Origin: JAAZIN01 sp964441025
Lineage (GTDB): Bacteria > Bacillota > Dethiobacteria > DTU022
Length of the DNA: 64,000 nucleotides
Reading direction: 5' to 3'
Assembly (NCBI GenBank): GCA_964441025.1
Contig: CAYTXG010000004.1
Coordinates: 1 to 64,000 of the forward strand
Shown here: positions 32,321 through 39,948 of the stretch, one piece after another
How the letters are laid out: each line of letters starts with the position of its first letter
How positions within the stretch are numbered: position 1 is the first letter of the stretch
Notes under the pieces: model-generated
What the model was told of the DNA's origin: nothing
The model's input: the letters and a program-made list of their open reading frames with translations, nothing else
Database searches by the model: none
Position numbers and translations under genes: made by a program

Positions 32321-33742
32321 TCAACGCAGCCCGTGGGTTTCCAACTTATTGTAAAGGGTGCGGATGGATATCTGGAGGCGGCGGGCCGCTTCTGTTTTGT
32401 TGCCGCCGCATTCTTCAATGGTTTGCCGGAGCAGTTCTTTTTCCCAGGCCTGCCGCCGCTCTTTAAGGGAGGCGCTGCTGTAATGCATCTCCGGCGGGGG
32501 CAGGACATGCCGCGGCTGATCGGCGAAGGGGATTACCAGGTGGCGCTCCTTGATGAGCGCCTCGTCACGGCCCAGGTTGATCAGAGCGCGCGAGATAACA
32601 TTTTGCAGCTCGCGGACATTACCGGGCCAATCGTATTCCTGCAGCCGCCGGTACACATCGGCGGCGGGCTCCACCCCGGGCCTGCCGTATTCATGTCCGT
32701 AGCGGCGCACAAAGAAGTCAACCAGCAGGGGTATATCTTCCCGGAGTTCGCGCAGTGGGGGGGCAACAATGGGAAACACATTAAGGCGATAATAGAGATC
32801 TTCGCGGAAGCGGCCGCTTCTCAACAGCTCTTCGAGGTCGGCATTGGTGGCGGCGATAATGCGCACATCGATGGTAACGGCGCGGGACTCGCCCACCCTG
32901 GTGATCTCGCCTTCCTGCAGCACGCGCAGCAGCCGTGCCTGCGCTTCGCGGCTCATGGCCCCGATCTCGTCAAGGAAAAGGGTGCCGCCGTTGGCCTCTT
33001 CAAAATAGCCGCGCCGCCCTCCTCTTTTGGCTCCGGTAAAAGCGCCGTCCGCATAGCCGAAGAGCTCGCTTTCCAGCAGGGTATCGGTAAGAGAAGCGCA
33101 GTTGACCCGGATAAAGGGCCTGACGGCCCTGTCGCTGTCATGGTGGATGGCATGGGCAAAGAGCTCCTTGCCTGTGCCGCATTCGCCGCGCAGGAGCACG
33201 CTGGCAGGCGTGTGGGCAGCCTGCCGGGCCCGCTCCACCGCCTCCAGCAAGCGGGGGCTGCGGCCGATGATATCCTCAAAAGTATAGCGCGATTCCAGGC
33301 GGCGCACCAGGCGCCGGGCCCGCTCCAGTTCATCCATGAGCCGCCGGATTTCGGAGATATCGTGGATTACGCCCACGCTGCCCTTTAGTTCGCCGTTTAT
33401 GAGCAGGGGGGCGCAGCTGACCACCACATCGCGGCGCCAGGGCCCCACTTTCAGGCGCACCCCTTTGATCGGTTTGCCCGTTTTTAGAACCTGGAAATGG
33501 ACGCTCTCCCCTTCGGCGATATCAACAGTAGCCGGCCTGTTAAGGACCTGCTCCGCCGTCATACCGGTGATGCGGGTATAGGCCCGGTTTATCATCAGCC
33601 CCATCCCCTTCTCATCAACAACGGAGACGGCATCGGCCAGGGAGTCGATAATCGTCTGCAGCAGCTGCCCCTCACCGCCGCCCGGAAGAATGGCGCTGCG
33701 CTCTTCAGAACCTTCTTCTGGCAACAGGGTTTTATCTTTCAC
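32321..33742 (-). CDS. PAS domain sigma-54-dependent transcriptional activator
   Basis: Enhancer-binding protein that opens sigma-54 promoters by ATP hydrolysis. Order: PAS sensor (about 25-130), AAA+ domain with Walker A GECGTGKELFA, the sigma-54 contact loop GAFTGA, GGTLFLDEIG and RFREDLYYRLNVFP, then a Fis-type helix-turn-helix (ECGGNKTEAARRLQISIRTL). No receiver or GAF domain is present, so a small ligand of the PAS domain, perhaps a metabolite of the pathway, is likely. GGAGG about seven bases before GTG 33742 favours that start over TTG 33748. It most likely controls the downstream dehydrogenase operon. Confidence 0.92.
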   Translation of the reverse strand: MKDKTLLPEEGSEERSAILPGGGEGQLLQTIIDSLADAVSVVDEKGMGLMINRAYTRITGMTAEQVLNRPATVDIAEGESVHFQVLKTGKPIKGVRLKVGPWRRDVVVSCAPLLINGELKGSVGVIHDISEIRRLMDELERARRLVRRLESRYTFEDIIGRSPRLLEAVERARQAAHTPASVLLRGECGTGKELFAHAIHHDSDRAVRPFIRVNCASLTDTLLESELFGYADGAFTGAKRGGRRGYFEEANGGTLFLDEIGAMSREAQARLLRVLQEGEITRVGESRAVTIDVRIIAATNADLEELLRSGRFREDLYYRLNVFPIVAPPLRELREDIPLLVDFFVRRYGHEYGRPGVEPAADVYRRLQEYDWPGNVRELQNVISRALINLGRDEALIKERHLVIPFADQPRHVLPPPEMHYSSASLKERRQAWEKELLRQTIEECGGNKTEAARRLQISIRTLYNKLETHGLR

Positions 33743-34086
33743 CGGCAAACCTCCATCTATATTCTAACATAAAACTGGCGGACAATTAACACAATTTCGG
33801 GCAAGCGGATGTAGCTGAGCTGTACAGGGTCTATGGGTCAGGATGCACTGGAATTTTTAATGCACCGTTCGCATTTCAGGAACTAAGCTCCCCTTCCTTG
33901 CAGGTATTTACGGGCTGCCGTCGAACTGTAACAATCGAATGCATTTATTTTTATAGCAGCGGACACTCTCCTGATACATCCGCATAAGCCGCAATAAAAA
34001 GATCAAATTAGACAATTACATTGCATAAAGAAGCCACGGCGGTGGATGGCAAGGTAGAAGTTAATTGATTTGGAGGTAAGTCCGTC
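33743..34086. other. Intergenic stretch, nothing clear
   Basis: About 340 bases between divergent genes. I see no gene, RNA or repeat. GGAGG lies 11 bases before ATG 34087 of the repeat protein; no convincing promoter could be picked on either strand. Confidence 0.5.
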
Positions 34087-34789
34087 ATGACTGACAGGGA
34101 TATGCTGGAGCTTATTGCAACGCAGGTGGCCAGGCTAATAAAAGATGTTGACGAAATAAAGGCCAACATGGCCACCAAACAGGAACTGGCGGCTANNNNN
34201 NNNNNNNNNNNNNNNNNNNNNNNNNNNNNNNNNNNNNNNNNNNNNNNNNNNNNNNNNNNNNNNNNNNNNNNNNNNNNNNNNNNNNNNNNNNNNNNCAAAC
34301 AAAGAACTGGCTGAAATCAGAGAAACCATGGCCACAAAACAAGAACTGGCAGCCACAAACAAAGAACTGGCTGAAATCAGAGAAACCATGGCCACAAAAC
34401 AAGAACTGGCGGCCACAAACAAGGGACTGGCAGCCACAAATAAGGAACTGGCTGAAATCAGAGAAACCATGGCCACAAAACAGCAACTGGCGGCCACAAA
34501 CAAGGGACTGGCAGCCACAAATAAGGAACTGGCTGAAATCAGAGAAACCATGGCCACAAAACAGCAACTGGCGGCCACAAACAAGGGACTGGCAGCCACA
34601 AATAAGGAACTGGCTAACGTTAAAGCTGAAGTGCTCTCGATTAAAGACATAGTTGTCCGTATTGAAAACGACCATGGCCTAAAGCTTGGGGCTCTGCTTA
34701 ATGGATATAAACAAAACGCAGAAAGATTGGATCGGGTTGAGGCAAAGCTGGCCGAACACGACAGGATTATTTTGAAGAAACTTGGCTGA
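34087..34789 (+). CDS. Tandem-repeat coiled-coil protein spanning an assembly gap
   Basis: The N-terminal frame starts at ATG 34087 behind GGAGG (MTDRDMLELIATQVARLIKD) and runs into 100 N. After the gap the same repeat continues in another frame to the stop at 34789, so one gene is almost certainly split by a gap of unknown length. Repeats are built from ATNKELAEIRETMATKQELA, with an inserted AATNKGL in later copies. The C-terminus (LSIKDIVVRIENDHGLKLGA, then a DRVEAKLAEHDRI heptad stretch) is non-repetitive. No signal peptide or membrane segment is seen. A cytoplasmic rod-like protein of unknown function is the fair description. Confidence 0.7.
34196..34295. other. Assembly gap (100 N)
   Basis: Exactly 100 unknown bases inside the tandem-repeat gene, the usual placeholder for a gap of unknown size. 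The repeats themselves probably caused the break, so the true number of repeat units is unknown. Confidence 0.95.
34296..34615 (+). repeat. In-frame tandem repeats (60- and 81-base units)
   Basis: Near-identical units built on GAACTGGCTGAAATCAGAG and ACCATGGCCACAAAACA follow one another: first a 60-base unit, then 81-base units containing an extra 21-base AACAAGGGACTGGCAGCCAC block. Sequence identity between units is almost complete, indicating recent expansion by slippage or recombination. The array begins before or inside the assembly gap. Confidence 0.9.
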
Positions 34790-34867
34790 ACAGCAGCTGC
34801 CATGATCGATCCCTTGATTCAAACAATACAGCTTTCACTATTTTGCCATAACGACGGAACACGTGAG

Positions 34868-34896
34868 TGAGTCAAAGTCACCGTCCCCGTGACTCA
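34868..34896. repeat. CCGTCCCC palindromic repeat
   Basis: A 29-base element with arms TGAGTCA and TGACTCA around AAGTCACCGTCCCCG. It lies between the repeat-protein gene and tRNA-Pro, just before the tRNA promoter. One base differs from the commonest copy (CCCCG for CCCCT). Confidence 0.8.
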
Positions 34897-34901
34897 TTTG
34901 C

Positions 34902-34930
34902 TTGACTTTTGCGGGGGTGTGACTTAATAT
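34902..34930 (+). promoter_or_regulatory. Sigma-A promoter of tRNA-Pro
   Basis: TTGACT (34902-34907) and TAATAT (34925-34930) with a 17-base spacer, 33 bases before the mature tRNA. A strong, near-consensus promoter, as expected for a stable RNA. Confidence 0.65.
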
Positions 34931-34963
34931 AGTGATGTCATCAGACTGGCTGGTGGCGCATAA

Positions 34964-35040
34964 CGGGGCGTGGCGCAGTTTGGTAGCGCGCTTGACTGGG
35001 GGTCAAGAGGTCGCAGGTTCAAATCCTGTCGCTCCGACCA
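34964..35040 (+). tRNA. tRNA-Pro (anticodon GGG)
   Basis: A 77-base cloverleaf with encoded CCA end. The acceptor stem CGGGGCG pairs with CGCTCCG (one G-T). The D arm contains TTTGGTAGCGC. The anticodon stem CTTGA/TCAAG encloses the loop CTGGGGG, giving anticodon GGG, and the T arm has GGTTCAAATCC. It reads proline CCC (and CCU by wobble). Confidence 0.97.
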
Positions 35041-35130
35041 CGAATACTCCGGGAGGCTGTTAATATCAAGTTTTCCGGGGTTTTTATCTTTATCCCCCTG
35101 CCGATCAGCCCCAATGGAGCCTGGCACCCC

Positions 35131-36330
35131 TTATTCTAAGATGTGGAATAAGGCAAAAAGACGGCTGAAGTCTATTCCGGCTACAGTACGATCCCGGTAG
35201 AGTTTCTGGAGCTCGCGGTTGGCTTCTTCAAGATGGGGCGATCTGATGCCGTAGGAGATGGAAAGATATGTCTCCATACAGGCGGCCAGCTGGTCGCAGG
35301 CCCGGATGATTTCGCCGTCCAGCGGGGTGTAGCGGTCTTCATTGTAGTGTTCGTTGATCTCATCGGAGGAGACAAAATGAACCCGGCCCTCCTTGATGAT
35401 CCTGCCGGCAAATTCGTCTTCGGTAAAATATTTAATCTCACGGTGCCAGGCAGCAGGCAGCAGGGGATAGATCCGCTCCTCCATCTGGCGCTGCTCTATA
35501 TCCTTGACCAGCTCTTCGAGGCCTTCAACGGAACGTTTCACCGGCGATATGATATCGCGTGTCAGCACCTCGGGCAGATCATGAAAAAGACCTCCCAGGA
35601 AATTGTACTTCTTCCGCTGCCCCGCCGCCCCGATCTCCAGAGAGCAGAAGTAAGACAGCGCCGCCACGATGAGCATGTGGCCGAGCACAGATGTTTTCGG
35701 CAGGCGGGGCGTCTGGGCCCACCTCTGCTGGAAACGAAGCTGGCCGACCATGTCAAGGAAATGGCCTGTTTTCTTGTTCAGATTCAGCTTTTGCACCCCG
35801 ACAAGGTCATAGTGCTCCTCAAGCTGGTTTTCAATGTCCCTTTTCGTCTCTTCAAGGCCGAAAATGCCGGCGTTGAGATGGTAGATGAGCTTGAATTCCC
35901 AGTTCGTGGCCAGGTAGTGCGCCGCCCGAAGGAGTCTATGCTCCAGTGAATTATTCACGCCGCCCAGCAGGCTGCTCTCCATCCGTCTAAAAAAACCGCC
36001 ATCCAGGGGGGCCAGCCGGTGGCGCAGCTTCTCGAGAACCCATTCATTGAGCTGCGCTCCCTTTTCGGCCATGAGCCGGTAAAAGACCGGCGGCTTGATA
36101 TCCGTCAGCACAATGCGGTGCAGGTACTCAAAGAGAAAACCCTCGATGAGGGCGCACCAGTCCACCGCGGCGCCGCGGTCGGTCTCTTCGAAGCGCCCAA
36201 GCACATAAGCGAAAATCATTTTATGAGCCTGCTTATCCAGTTCGGTAAAATGCTCGGGCCGGTTGTGATCATTCCAACGCTGTATGCTGGCCGCTTCGAA
36301 CATCAGCTCAAGAAGTTCGCCGGTGATCAC
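35131..36330 (-). CDS. HD-domain phosphohydrolase
   Basis: A 399-residue cytoplasmic protein with an HD metal-binding phosphohydrolase domain in its C-terminal half: LGHMLIVAAL provides the first His, and FLGGLFHDLPEVLTRDIISP the HD pair with the acidic residues typical of the YfbR-like HD_3 group. The N-terminal 170 residues are helical and not recognised. Relatives hydrolyse nucleotides, but the substrate here cannot be named. The start is GTG 36330 behind GGAGGAG. It lies downstream of spoIVA, beyond a terminator. Confidence 0.82.
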   Translation of the reverse strand: MITGELLELMFEAASIQRWNDHNRPEHFTELDKQAHKMIFAYVLGRFEETDRGAAVDWCALIEGFLFEYLHRIVLTDIKPPVFYRLMAEKGAQLNEWVLEKLRHRLAPLDGGFFRRMESSLLGGVNNSLEHRLLRAAHYLATNWEFKLIYHLNAGIFGLEETKRDIENQLEEHYDLVGVQKLNLNKKTGHFLDMVGQLRFQQRWAQTPRLPKTSVLGHMLIVAALSYFCSLEIGAAGQRKKYNFLGGLFHDLPEVLTRDIISPVKRSVEGLEELVKDIEQRQMEERIYPLLPAAWHREIKYFTEDEFAGRIIKEGRVHFVSSDEINEHYNEDRYTPLDGEIIRACDQLAACMETYLSISYGIRSPHLEEANRELQKLYRDRTVAGIDFSRLFALFHILE

Positions 36331-36394
36331 CGCTCCTCCCCCTTTGCTCTCTTTTGCCCTAGCTTTCGATGAAGCCGGCGGTTTTTCCTGCCCG

Positions 36395-36426
36395 AAAAGA
36401 AAATACCCCTTGTTGGAAAGGGGTAT
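36395..36426 (-). terminator. Intrinsic terminator of spoIVA
   Basis: On the minus strand ATACCCCTT and AAGGGGTAT form a stem with a short loop, followed directly by TTTTCTTTT. It begins about 45 bases after the spoIVA stop codon. Confidence 0.85.
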
Positions 36427-36470
36427 GAATTAATTTTTTCTATCTCCAGGCGGCGGGGTACCCCGGTCTG

Positions 36471-37946
36471 TTAGAGAATGATGGCAATGAGACCGCCGCT
36501 GCCCTCGTTAATGATCTTTTCCAGGGTCTCCTGAAGCTTCTCCTGGGCATTGGGCGGCATATTCCCCAGCTTGCCGGTAATGCCGTCCTGAACCAGTTCA
36601 TGGAGGGATTTGCCGAAGATCTGCGATTCCCAGAGCTTCTCAGGGCTCTCTTCAAATTCTTCCAGAAGATAGCTGACCAGTTCCTCGCTCTGCCTCTCCG
36701 AGCCCACTACCGGGGCAATTTCCGAATTGACATCCACCCTGACAATATGCAGCGAGGGCGCGCTGGCCCGCAACCTGACCCCGAAGCGACCACCCTGACG
36801 GATAATTTCCGGTTCATCGAGGACCATCTCTTCCAGGGCCGGGGGGACAATGCCGTAGCCCGTCTCTGAAACCTGGTAAAGGGCCTCGGCCAGTTTGTCG
36901 TATTCCCGCTTGGCCAGGGAGTAATCCTTGACGATGCGCATGATATCGGCATCGCCGGCAATCTCTTCGCCGCAGTATTCGGCCAAAACCTGCTCGAACA
37001 TGCCGGGCAGGGCCTCCAGCAGGACATCTGCTTCTCCCGTTCCCAGGTTGATCTGCCGCAGGACGGCGCTCTCCACAAAATCGTATTCCTGCAATCTTTC
37101 CAGCATTCCGTGGACATCGCGGACCCGGTTGACCTCGGCCAGGTTTTCATTGACGCACTGATCGAACTTTTCTTTCAGCCAGTGAGTCTGCTCCAGCACC
37201 TCCACCCAGGGAGGCACATTGACCGCCACGTCGTGAACTGGAAATTCATAAAGGGCCTCTTCCAGCACCAGGTCCAGATCGGCCTGGCTGAGCTCAAGGC
37301 AGTTCAGAGCCACAACAGGCACGTCATATTTCCGGGTGAGCTCCTCCTGAAGGGCTGCGGATTCGGCGCTGTAGGGCTCAACGGCATTGAGCAGAATGAC
37401 AAAAGGTTTGCCCAGCGCTTTGAGCTCCTCGATCACCCTCTCTTCAGCCTCTACATAATTTTCCCGCGGAATTTCAGCAATGGAGCCGTCGGTTGTCACA
37501 ACTATGCCGATGGTGGAATGGTCGGTGATCACCTTCCGTGTGCCCAGTTCGGCGGCCTCTTCAAAAGGAATATCGTAATCAAACCAGGGGGTGGAGACCA
37601 TGCGCGGCCCCTCTTCATCCTCGTAACCCGAAGCCCCCTCAACGGTATAGCCCACACAATCGACGAGACGGACGCGCAGGTTAATGGTATCGTTCACGAT
37701 AATTTCCACGGCTTCATCGGGCACGAATTTTGGCTCGGTGGTCATGATTGTCTTGCCGGCGCTTCCCTGGGGCAGCTCATCGCGGGCCCGCTCCAGCTCC
37801 AGCGGATCTTCGATCTTCGGTATGACAAATAGCTCCATGAATTTACGGATAAAAGTTGACTTGCCCGTCCGGACCGGTCCGACGATGCCCAGGTAGATAT
37901 CGCCTCCGGTACGCTCTACCAGATCGCTAAAAAGGTCAATTTCCAC
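36471..37946 (-). CDS. spoIVA: Stage IV sporulation protein A
   Basis: Coat-morphogenesis ATPase that polymerises on the outer forespore membrane and anchors the spore coat. The protein (491 residues) is full length with the family start DLVERTGGDIYLGIVGPVRT, Walker A GPVRTGKSTFI, MTTEPKFVPDEAVEI and VDCVGYTVEGASGY. The C-terminus (GSGGLIAIIL) is the conserved membrane-targeting end. The start is GTG 37946 with AGGAGG nine bases upstream. A sigma-E-like promoter precedes it. Its presence is strong evidence of endospore formation. Confidence 0.97.
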   Translation of the reverse strand: MEIDLFSDLVERTGGDIYLGIVGPVRTGKSTFIRKFMELFVIPKIEDPLELERARDELPQGSAGKTIMTTEPKFVPDEAVEIIVNDTINLRVRLVDCVGYTVEGASGYEDEEGPRMVSTPWFDYDIPFEEAAELGTRKVITDHSTIGIVVTTDGSIAEIPRENYVEAEERVIEELKALGKPFVILLNAVEPYSAESAALQEELTRKYDVPVVALNCLELSQADLDLVLEEALYEFPVHDVAVNVPPWVEVLEQTHWLKEKFDQCVNENLAEVNRVRDVHGMLERLQEYDFVESAVLRQINLGTGEADVLLEALPGMFEQVLAEYCGEEIAGDADIMRIVKDYSLAKREYDKLAEALYQVSETGYGIVPPALEEMVLDEPEIIRQGGRFGVRLRASAPSLHIVRVDVNSEIAPVVGSERQSEELVSYLLEEFEESPEKLWESQIFGKSLHELVQDGITGKLGNMPPNAQEKLQETLEKIINEGSGGLIAIIL

Positions 37947-38018
37947 TGTTCATCCCTCCTTTACCTTGTAATGTTGACTGCTTTTCCTCCATTGAGAAGA
38001 GTACAGCAATCTAACAAT

Positions 38019-38047
38019 ATATATATGTTTTACCAGAGGCAATATTA
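38019..38047 (-). promoter_or_regulatory. Candidate sigma-E promoter of spoIVA
   Basis: On the minus strand TAATATT (38041-38047) is followed after 13 bases by CATATATAT (38019-38027). This resembles the sigma-E pattern KMATATT-N14-CATACANT; spoIVA is a sigma-E gene in Bacillus. The start would lie about 65 bases before the GTG. Confidence 0.5.
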
Positions 38048-38070
38048 CCTGGAAGACAAAAAAAGGGCCA

Positions 38071-38099
38071 TGAGTCAAGGGGACGGTGACTTTGACTCA
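38071..38099. repeat. CCGTCCCC palindromic repeat (reverse orientation)
   Basis: 29 bases, reading TGAGTCAAGGGGACGGTGAC then TTTGACTCA on the plus strand, the exact reverse complement of the copy at 55359-55387. It lies between gpsA and the spoIVA promoter. Confidence 0.85.
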
Positions 38100-38319
38100 C
38101 CTCGATAAAGTTGCAAGGCTGCCTTTACTGAAGAGAAAAGGTAAGATCCGACTTGATGCACCATTTTTACGCTAACTGCCGTATATTCGGATAATCCACG
38201 GGCCGCCCCTTCGGCCGGATATGAAGCGAATAGATGCATCTTCGGCGCTACAGGCCGCCCGCGGTCTGCTCCAACATGGGCCGGATATGGGGAAGGCCGG
38301 GCCCGTTTTCAGGCTGCCC

Positions 38320-39336
38320 TTAAAGGGTTTTCCCTTCGCTTTCGGACTTTTTGGCGCGCTGCATAAGTCTCTCGACCGCTTCCTCCGGCAGTTCGCCCTC
38401 AAAAAGGACGCGATATATTTCTGTTGTGATGGGCATCTCAATACCCAGTTCCCGGGAAAGCTCCGCAGCGGCGCGGGTGGTGTTGACTCCTTCGGCGACG
38501 GTGCGCATCCCGGCGGCAATTTCGCCCCAGCGCATTCCCTGTCCCAGCTTGAAACCCACGGCGCGGTTGCGGCTGTGAAGGCTGCTGCAGGTGGCGTAGA
38601 GATCGCCCAGACCGGCCAGGCCGGCAAAAGTCCCGGCGCGGGCGCCCAGGGCTGTGCCCAGTCGGGTCATCTCGGCCAGGCCGCGCGTTACCAGCGCCGC
38701 TTTGGCATTATCGCCCAGCTCCAATCCCTCCACCATCCCTGCACCCAGGGCAATGACATTTTTCAGGGCCCCTCCCAGCTCCACGCCGGGTAAATCATCG
38801 TTGGTATAGATCCGGAAATAAGGGGTCATCAGCGCCTCCTGAACCCGCAGCGCCGTCTTGCGCGAGGCGGAGGCGGCTACCGTGGCCGAGGGAAGACCGC
38901 GGGAGACCTCTTCAGCGTGGTTGGGGCCGGAGATAACGGCAATCCCCTCATGCAGTTCTTCAGGGAGCTCTTCCTGTAAAAGCTGCGAAAGGCGCTTTTT
39001 CCCCGGATCCTCCAGCCCCTTTGCCACATTCACCACCGTTGCACGCGGTGACAGGTAGGTCGCCGCAGCGGCGGTAACGGCGCGCAGCCCCTGCGAAGGA
39101 ACGGCAAGGATGACCAGCTTTTTCCCGCACAGCGCCTCCTCTAGCTCCAGTGTGGGCCGGATTGTCTCCCGCAGTTTAACACCGGGTAAATAATCTTCGT
39201 TTACCCGCTTCAAAATGATTTTCTTGTAAACATCCTGGCTGCGCATCCAGATGCTGACCTGGTAACCCTTATCTGCCAGGAGAACGGCAAGCGCCGTTCC
39301 CCAACCCCCTGCGCCGATTACAGCCGCTTCCATCAT
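38320..39336 (-). CDS. gpsA: Glycerol-3-phosphate dehydrogenase [NAD(P)+]
   Basis: Reduces dihydroxyacetone phosphate to sn-glycerol-3-phosphate for phospholipid synthesis. The 338-residue protein starts AAVIGAGGWGTALAVLLADK (NAD site) and has VNVAKGLE, ISGPNHAEEVSRGLPSAT, the catalytic Lys in GGALKNVIALGAG, and AGLGDLYATC with the substrate loop HSRNRAVG. It overlaps plsY by 4 bases. The order der-plsY-gpsA-spoIVA is classic in Clostridia. Confidence 0.96.
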   Translation of the reverse strand: MMEAAVIGAGGWGTALAVLLADKGYQVSIWMRSQDVYKKIILKRVNEDYLPGVKLRETIRPTLELEEALCGKKLVILAVPSQGLRAVTAAAATYLSPRATVVNVAKGLEDPGKKRLSQLLQEELPEELHEGIAVISGPNHAEEVSRGLPSATVAASASRKTALRVQEALMTPYFRIYTNDDLPGVELGGALKNVIALGAGMVEGLELGDNAKAALVTRGLAEMTRLGTALGARAGTFAGLAGLGDLYATCSSLHSRNRAVGFKLGQGMRWGEIAAGMRTVAEGVNTTRAAAELSRELGIEMPITTEIYRVLFEGELPEEAVERLMQRAKKSESEGKTL

Positions 39337-39944
39337 CGTTCGTCCCCGCCGGTGGGGTCGGCATTCCGGCCGAATTTGGACTCTGCGCCGGAAAGAAGCC
39401 TTTTTATATTTTCATGGTGCCTGGCGATCACCAGCAGCGCCATAGCCGCCCCGAAAATGATGTATAGCGGTTCGAAGCCGTAGATAAAGAACAGGAGCGG
39501 GACCGACAGCGCTCCCAGGATGGAGCCCAGCGAAACATAGCGGGTCAGGGCAATCACAGCGACAGCAAGTAGAACAGCGGAGACGCAGACATAACCGGAC
39601 AGGGGGATAAGCAGGCCGATACCGGTGGCGGCGCCCTTGCCCCCCTTGAATTTCAGGAAGATAGGAAAACAGTGACCCACAAGTACAGCCAGGGCGGCGG
39701 CCAGGACAAAGGCGGGTTCGCACCCCAGGGCCCGCGCCAGGAGAACTGCAACGGTCCCCTTACCGGCGTCGAGAAGCAGTACCGGCAGCGCGGCGCGCCA
39801 GCCGAGAAGGCGAAGCACATTGGTGGCCCCGATATTTCCGCTGCCGTGGCGGCGGATATCGGCAACATTGAAAAGTTTGCCCAGGATGTAGCCAAATGGA
39901 ACGGAACCGAGCAGGTAGGCGGCTCCCACTGCCAGATAACACAT
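39333..39944 (-). CDS. plsY: Acyl-phosphate:glycerol-3-phosphate acyltransferase
   Basis: Integral membrane enzyme for the first acylation in phospholipid synthesis, using the G3P made by GpsA. Landmarks: LLGSVPFGYILGKL, the phosphate loop RRHGSGNIGATNVLR, and LKFKGGKGAATGIG. The frame is open to 40034, but AGGAGG before ATG 39944 and the start of homology set the gene at 203 residues. It begins four bases after the der stop and overlaps gpsA. Confidence 0.95.
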   Translation of the reverse strand: MCYLAVGAAYLLGSVPFGYILGKLFNVADIRRHGSGNIGATNVLRLLGWRAALPVLLLDAGKGTVAVLLARALGCEPAFVLAAALAVLVGHCFPIFLKFKGGKGAATGIGLLIPLSGYVCVSAVLLAVAVIALTRYVSLGSILGALSVPLLFFIYGFEPLYIIFGAAMALLVIARHHENIKRLLSGAESKFGRNADPTGGDER

Positions 39945-39948
39945 GCTT

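Larger units (their letters stand above)
37947..38319. other. Intergenic region between gpsA and spoIVA
   Basis: About 370 bases containing the candidate sigma-E promoter (38019-38047) and one palindromic repeat (38071-38099). The stretch nearest gpsA is GC-rich and its ORFs are shadows; no gene is seen. Confidence 0.6.

Noticed and set aside
34296..34615. Direct repeats considered as a CRISPR array
   Set aside because: The units are contiguous, in-frame coding repeats without variable spacers, and no cas gene is present.
34924..35127. 67-residue ORF antisense to tRNA-Pro
   Set aside because: The RQDLNLRPLDPQSSALP type of sequence is a well-known artefact of translating tRNA genes on the wrong strand.
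35041..35130. Terminator after tRNA-Pro
   Set aside because: GC blocks and T-runs are present, but I could not form a convincing stem directly followed by a T-tract.
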